Assembly: GCF_910592395.1 (NCBI RefSeq)
Contig: NC_088320.1
Coordinates: 3,038,001-3,102,000, forward strand
DNA from: Lineus longissimus
Lineage: Eukaryota > Nemertea > Pilidiophora > Heteronemertea > Lineidae
Length of the DNA stretch: 64,000 nucleotides
Direction of reading: 5' to 3'
Positions 59,601 to 64,000 of the stretch are shown here, in pieces. The notes below the pieces were generated by a model, which was given only the letters and a program-made list of their open reading frames with translations, ran no database searches and was not told the DNA's origin. The position numbers and the translations under genes are program-made. How positions within the stretch are numbered: position 1 is the stretch's first letter; every line of letters starts with the position of its first letter.

Positions 59601-61243
59601 TTTGGTAAATGACTATTGCCCAATCGTTCGACATAGGAGTTGACATATTCAGGACCAATACACTACGTGTTTTGGATAGTTGATGCCGTAAATAAACAAC
59701 CACTTTTCTATTTGCATTATTTCTTTAATCCTTCTTCTTGTTTTGCTTTTCCTATAGACGGCAGGCAAGCTAATGAACTGATCCCGTATTTGAGCCTTCA
59801 TGTACATCGTTGACATTACCTTACACGATATGTACAGTCCAATCCTATCACCAATCTTCTCTTTTGATGATGCAGCAGATTCCGTCCAAATACATTTTTT
59901 GCTTAAAGTAGACTTTCTCAAAGCAACTGAGACTGACGACATCTAAACAGTTCATAGATTTATTTACATTATAAAAATAGAAATCAAGACAATTTACATT
60001 TAGTTGTATCGGGTACAGTGCGTTTGCCAACACCTTCTATTTACTAGGATTGCGAGGTTTCTTATACAGCTGTATAGATACCAAAACTGGCTCAAAGGAA
60101 AAACATTGTATCGAGAGATAGATACAATGGCCCGCGGTACTATAAAATCTACTAATATGGAGCTTATATGGAGAAAGGTCTTATAGTTTTCTTCCGGCAT
60201 GTTTTTTTTAAGTCTGTGGATTCTGTGAAGGCTCATACGAGTAGGCGTGTTGGTGGAGCGTCTTTGGCGTAAAATAAAAATGGCCTTGGTCGGCAGACGC
60301 TACCCTAACTTGTATATATAGAGATTGCCATTTCGATACACGCGAGTATTCCCTTCTATATGTCAACAGAATCAACATGAACTATTTCAGTCAATGTTTT
60401 TTTAGAGGCAACTCATATCCGGCAACCGATGTACACGTTGCACAGCAGCGTGTTTAAGGTATGCACTATCCATTCACAAGCCGAGGCCCGACCTCATTTA
60501 CAGTTGTACATGACTAAACAGCAACATGTTCGCCAGTGTGCACTAGAACAAGTGGTAGATCACATGCACCAATCGACATCTGTCCTTTGGAATTGGCTTG
60601 GATTCAAAACAATGAATTAAAAATAGCCGTCAAGACATACATTGTAATACCTGATGACAGAAAATGAAAGACAAAATATACCACCGAACGTGAGATTTTC
60701 TGTGCATAGACAAATATTAAACAATGACATCTGTACAAGAATAAAGATAATACGTATTTACAAAAATTAAAATCTCTCAATAGTCATTATGATCTATGAC
60801 CATGGTTTTTACAACTAGCTTGCCCGAACTTAAAGAAGGAGATTTGTATACATGTAGTTGGTCATCACATGATACCACTGATAATGGAAGCAGACCAAGG
60901 ACCACTTAGGTTTAAGTTACCAAATGTTTTCTATAAGCTCTTAGAACAGAAATGGATACATGTAGGTCCTTGGTTGTCTATTCAAAACATCTGAAGATCA
61001 CCTGAATACGCCCGAAACCCTTGGCTGGTACCTCGGTTTCCTTTAGACAAAGGACCGCCAGCGTGGACTTATTCCTTAAACCGCAACGCATCCCTGATTC
61101 ATACTGACAACATAAAGTTCAAATCAAAAAGGTAACTAAATGTATTCTAAATGTTTACGATTTTTTTATATTGACACTCCTTCCATCGATTTAAAGTAGT
61201 TGTCTCCATTCATCGGCGTAACTATTCGGAAGAGCATGAATTC
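56652..61243. other. Intergenic, no convincing gene apart from the X-box
   Basis: Candidates such as minus 58473-58387 (MVYADRRLAVVV then a GTATGT donor) and minus 59942-59818 (MSSVSVALRKSTLSKKC, GTAATG donor) each have a start and a possible donor but no partner exon and no domain. They are recorded as weak first-exon candidates only. Confidence 0.35.
57148..57161. promoter_or_regulatory. RFX X-box (GTTGCCTTGGTAAC)
   Basis: GTTGCCTTGGTAAC is a full inverted-half-site match to the RFX consensus GTNRCC-N(0-3)-RGYAAC. It lies about 500 bp upstream of gene A's start. RFX factors drive many ciliary genes in animals. Such a match by chance in 64 kb is uncommon but not impossible. Function is inferred. 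Confidence 0.6.
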
Positions 61244-62133
61244 TTAGAAATTCACAGTCCGCGCATCGAAGAATTGTGTTTGCTGCTGTGGGGGTGGTCC
61301 ACCGTATGCCGCCATAGGGATGTCATCACACGTCTGAAAGAACGATGAGAATGAAATGAAATGTTTGGCGCTTTCGTACTGTATTGCTGCCTCATATGGC
61401 ATTAAGTTCATCCCCCGGCCAAACCAAGGGACCTTTCTGCTGACACCAAGCCGCGCACATGGAGCGCTACACTGGGTCATTTCATCAAGCCGGTTACAGT
61501 GTCAGCGTCACTGACCAAGTCGCGGAACTGAGACCTTCCGATCACATATATCAGCCACATGTTCCACCGCGCTTCCAAGGCGATAACTTCCGAAAAATAA
61601 GCTGAGTTAACTTCAATATTAACAGGAACGAACTCATAATGGACCATTTTCTTTCGCCACAAACTACAACCTTGAATACCACTTCGTAACGAACTATATA
61701 TATCGACAGAATTGATTCATCTGATGAGATTATTTTCGCAAATGAAATCAATTGAAGAAGCTGTACAAATTGTGACAGTTATTGGCCGAATTATTGCACG
61801 CCATTTTCCCCTTTGCGTACAACCTAGACGAATAATGCTCCTGATTTGGAGTAAACTCAATGTTGGAACACTCAGCCGTAGTGATATTATTCACTTTTTT
61901 ATACATTTTTACAAGTTTTTCTTCTGCCACCAGTGGCATATGTAAGTAATGTACGGACAATTCTTTACCAGTCGTATTGAAAAACAAGTCCAGAGTCATT
62001 TTCTCAGTCATACGCAGTTTACTTCGTTCGTGTGCAGTCTCAGCCAATTAATCGTAGTCTTGCGTTGTTCAGTTCAACTTATCATCATGGTCCACTGATC
62101 ATAGACTCACTTAAAGATCTTGGAGTCTTCCAT
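61244..62133 (-). CDS. Weak gene candidate with Gln/Pro-rich last exon
   Basis: A terminal exon at 61333-61244 opens after TTCTTTCAG and reads TCDDIPMAAYGGPPPQQQTQ, FFDARTVNF and TAA, in phase 0. A possible first exon at 62133-62111 (MEDSKIF, GTGAGT donor, phase 2) needs an intermediate exon to restore frame, and I could not locate it. The Gln/Pro-rich tail looks real in composition. No product can be named. Confidence 0.35.
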
Positions 62134-64000
62134 CACAAGAAACCGGTAGAGATTTAGCATATAGAACGTCACGATTCGAGTTGGTGCATTAATGAGGATA
62201 AGAATATGTTGGCAGCGAATTCTCGTCGTCGATGTACTGAGTAGAGTGTAGCACTCTTACGGAGCAACAGTGCATTGGTCGATGTAAGTCCTGTACCCGC
62301 GCGGGGCCTTACTCAGGGCAACAACTTTTTTAGGAAGGGAGGGGGGTACATGGTTTGCATTGTCCAGCACTACTTCATCACTACAGCGGGTGTCTTTTCT
62401 GTAATTATTCTCCATTACGAAGATCATCTTTCTTGAACCGACATGTTGTGGTGAAAATACAATAACGGTTGACTTGGCTGCGTGCGGTAGGTATCTTCCA
62501 TCAGCCTGATTGTGGTGTGGCCCTTGACCACTTTCTTACACTGGCATCTTGATTGCCATTCAGTATGCAGTCTGGACGCTTACTAACGCTCGATTTACGA
62601 TCAGCCATCAATAAGCCTTATCATCATGATTCGCCGCTCTCGGAATATACGACCTTAAATCGGATCATATAAAGTTGCCGTTCGAAGAAATCGGTGCGCA
62701 GCAGTTACTTGGATTTGTCCCGCGACGCTATGCTCGGACTTACCCTGCATTTTCTATCGTAATTGGACAGAGAAACTACCATGAAAAGTCCTCAAGTGAT
62801 TGTAACGGTCTTGTGGGACACATTGATCTTGTTTAGTTAGTTCGCTCACAAAGTAAACGTTTTTATCACAGCTCGACTGTCATGCATGAGGAATATCTAT
62901 GCATATAAACTCATTTGACCCTTACTCATGTTTTCCATCTCCAAAGCGCAGACCCTTGCTACCCCAGAGTGTCACTTTGTGGAGCTTGTACCTGATTATG
63001 ACATAAGTTGAGCGCTTCGAAACAGTCGTAGGAAGACCAGTGTAAAGCGCTACAAAAGACCTGCCATTATTATTCACCTGGCTGTATTTCTATTAAGTTC
63101 GTCTGCAGAAAGGATTTATTCAGCATTAAACGCTCTAAACACTTACTTCTGTCCATCAAACAGATGTGTGCATCTGTAACCTTGATTTATCACCCTCTTT
63201 TATATCACCTATAAAACAGAAAGCTATATTTCTGACATACTGGGTAAGACGTGCAGTACAACAAGGGAAACTCCAAGCAGATCGAAGGATATTCTCTGTG
63301 CCAACACATATTTCCATTTCGCCACGAGGTCTCGGATGTGTCACAGGCTCGTGATGATATCAGAACCAAAACATCAATTGGCGATTGATCAGTCACTGCA
63401 TGAACACGCATAAAACATGGACATAAAAGAGTAATATGCGTAGAGGTAGTTTTATGTCGTGTGTATCAATCAATTCAGCGCAAATCGAGTGCCATGTTTC
63501 TTGTATCTTCATGGACCTGTGATCTGTACACCGCGAATCGTGGAGTAGTGCATCCAAAATGGCGATATGTGTTGGCAGCCACGTGACGACATAGTTTGAC
63601 GGGGCTCCATAGGAGTCTAAACAATGGCACACACCTGACAACACTCACATCGTGAATTCAAAACTATATGTGCAGACATTTAACAAAACGGAATTAAGAC
63701 CGAAGCTAAGTGAAGTAACTGCTTCTATAACCCCACAAGACTACTTTGGCGCAGAAGAGTTGGACTGTTTCCTATAGTTAAGTTTAGCATTTAGGCCATC
63801 CAGCTACTGTACTGAGGACGAAAACAGAACCAGTCACATCCAACAGAGGTTTTCGAATTCTGGATGGCCGGTGTTAAACTTGCTGTAGGCAATGTTCGAA
63901 CTTCTCTTCGCCAAAGTTAACTTTACTAACATTATGTCTTTCAAATATCTTTCCTGGATCATCGCATATCACAATGAGCAGGTTCAGTAAGGCACTAGCT
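62134..64000. other. Window edge, no gene recognised
   Basis: Short frames at 63156-63354 and 63393-63644 overlap on both strands without a domain or splice partner. A donor-like CAGG|GTAAGT at about 62743 on the minus strand may be a short 5' exon whose partner I could not find. Confidence 0.4.

Noticed and set aside
60429-60620. 63-codon plus frame
   Set aside because: Isolated, no domain, and no neighbouring exon in phase.
1-64000. CRISPR arrays, rRNA or tRNA genes
   Set aside because: No spaced direct repeats of the CRISPR type and no recognisable tRNA or rRNA sequence were seen. The tandem repeats found have no unique spacers.

Overview
This is eukaryotic DNA from an invertebrate animal, probably marine. 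Genes are broken into short exons with GT/AG introns, there are no operons, and the spaces between are filled with inverted-repeat transposon remnants. A MEIOSIN-like meiotic regulator, sperm or ciliary gene candidates, a PIF/Harbinger remnant and many 'acatgta' and 'aggccta' words fit a lancelet, ambulacrarian, mollusc or brachiopod. I cannot name the species. Gene models were built by hand by translating both strands and requiring splice sites and codon phases to agree across each junction.

Layout. (1) 1887-6811, minus: an 11-exon, 443-residue class I/II (fold type I) PLP aminotransferase with all main catalytic motifs. (2) 7466-8476: a decayed PIF/Harbinger transposon with a MADF-type ORF and the start of a HARBI1-like transposase facing each other. 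(3) 11314-34621, minus: the main feature, a 23-kb gene of about 34 exons for a secreted protein of about 1744 residues. It has a signal peptide, four LamG (concanavalin-like) domains, one PAN/Apple-like domain, Pro-Glu-Lys and Thr-rich linkers, and eleven copies of a short two-cysteine module of the type C-P-x-G-T...C that I do not recognise. Nearly every intron is phase 1. (4) 34.6-41.7 kb: no gene seen, but a TRIM-like element with 443-bp direct repeats and a long-TIR element. (5) 41693-45535, plus: a MEIOSIN/BHMG1-like regulator with a degenerate HLH, an HMG box and, unusually, a CW zinc finger. It is followed by a 315-bp triplication. (6) 47602-56651, minus: three small genes, one resembling TEPP/SPMIP8 and two related genes sharing a repeated 'F-[VI]-N-D-A-I ... 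Y-[DN]-A' module. A strong RFX X-box lies 0.5 kb upstream of the last one. (7) 57-64 kb: no convincing gene, one weak terminal-exon candidate.

Functional reading. The large gene probably makes an extracellular matrix or adhesive protein. The right side combines a likely meiosis regulator with likely sperm or ciliary structural genes, so a germline or ciliated-cell neighbourhood is plausible, but this is inference.
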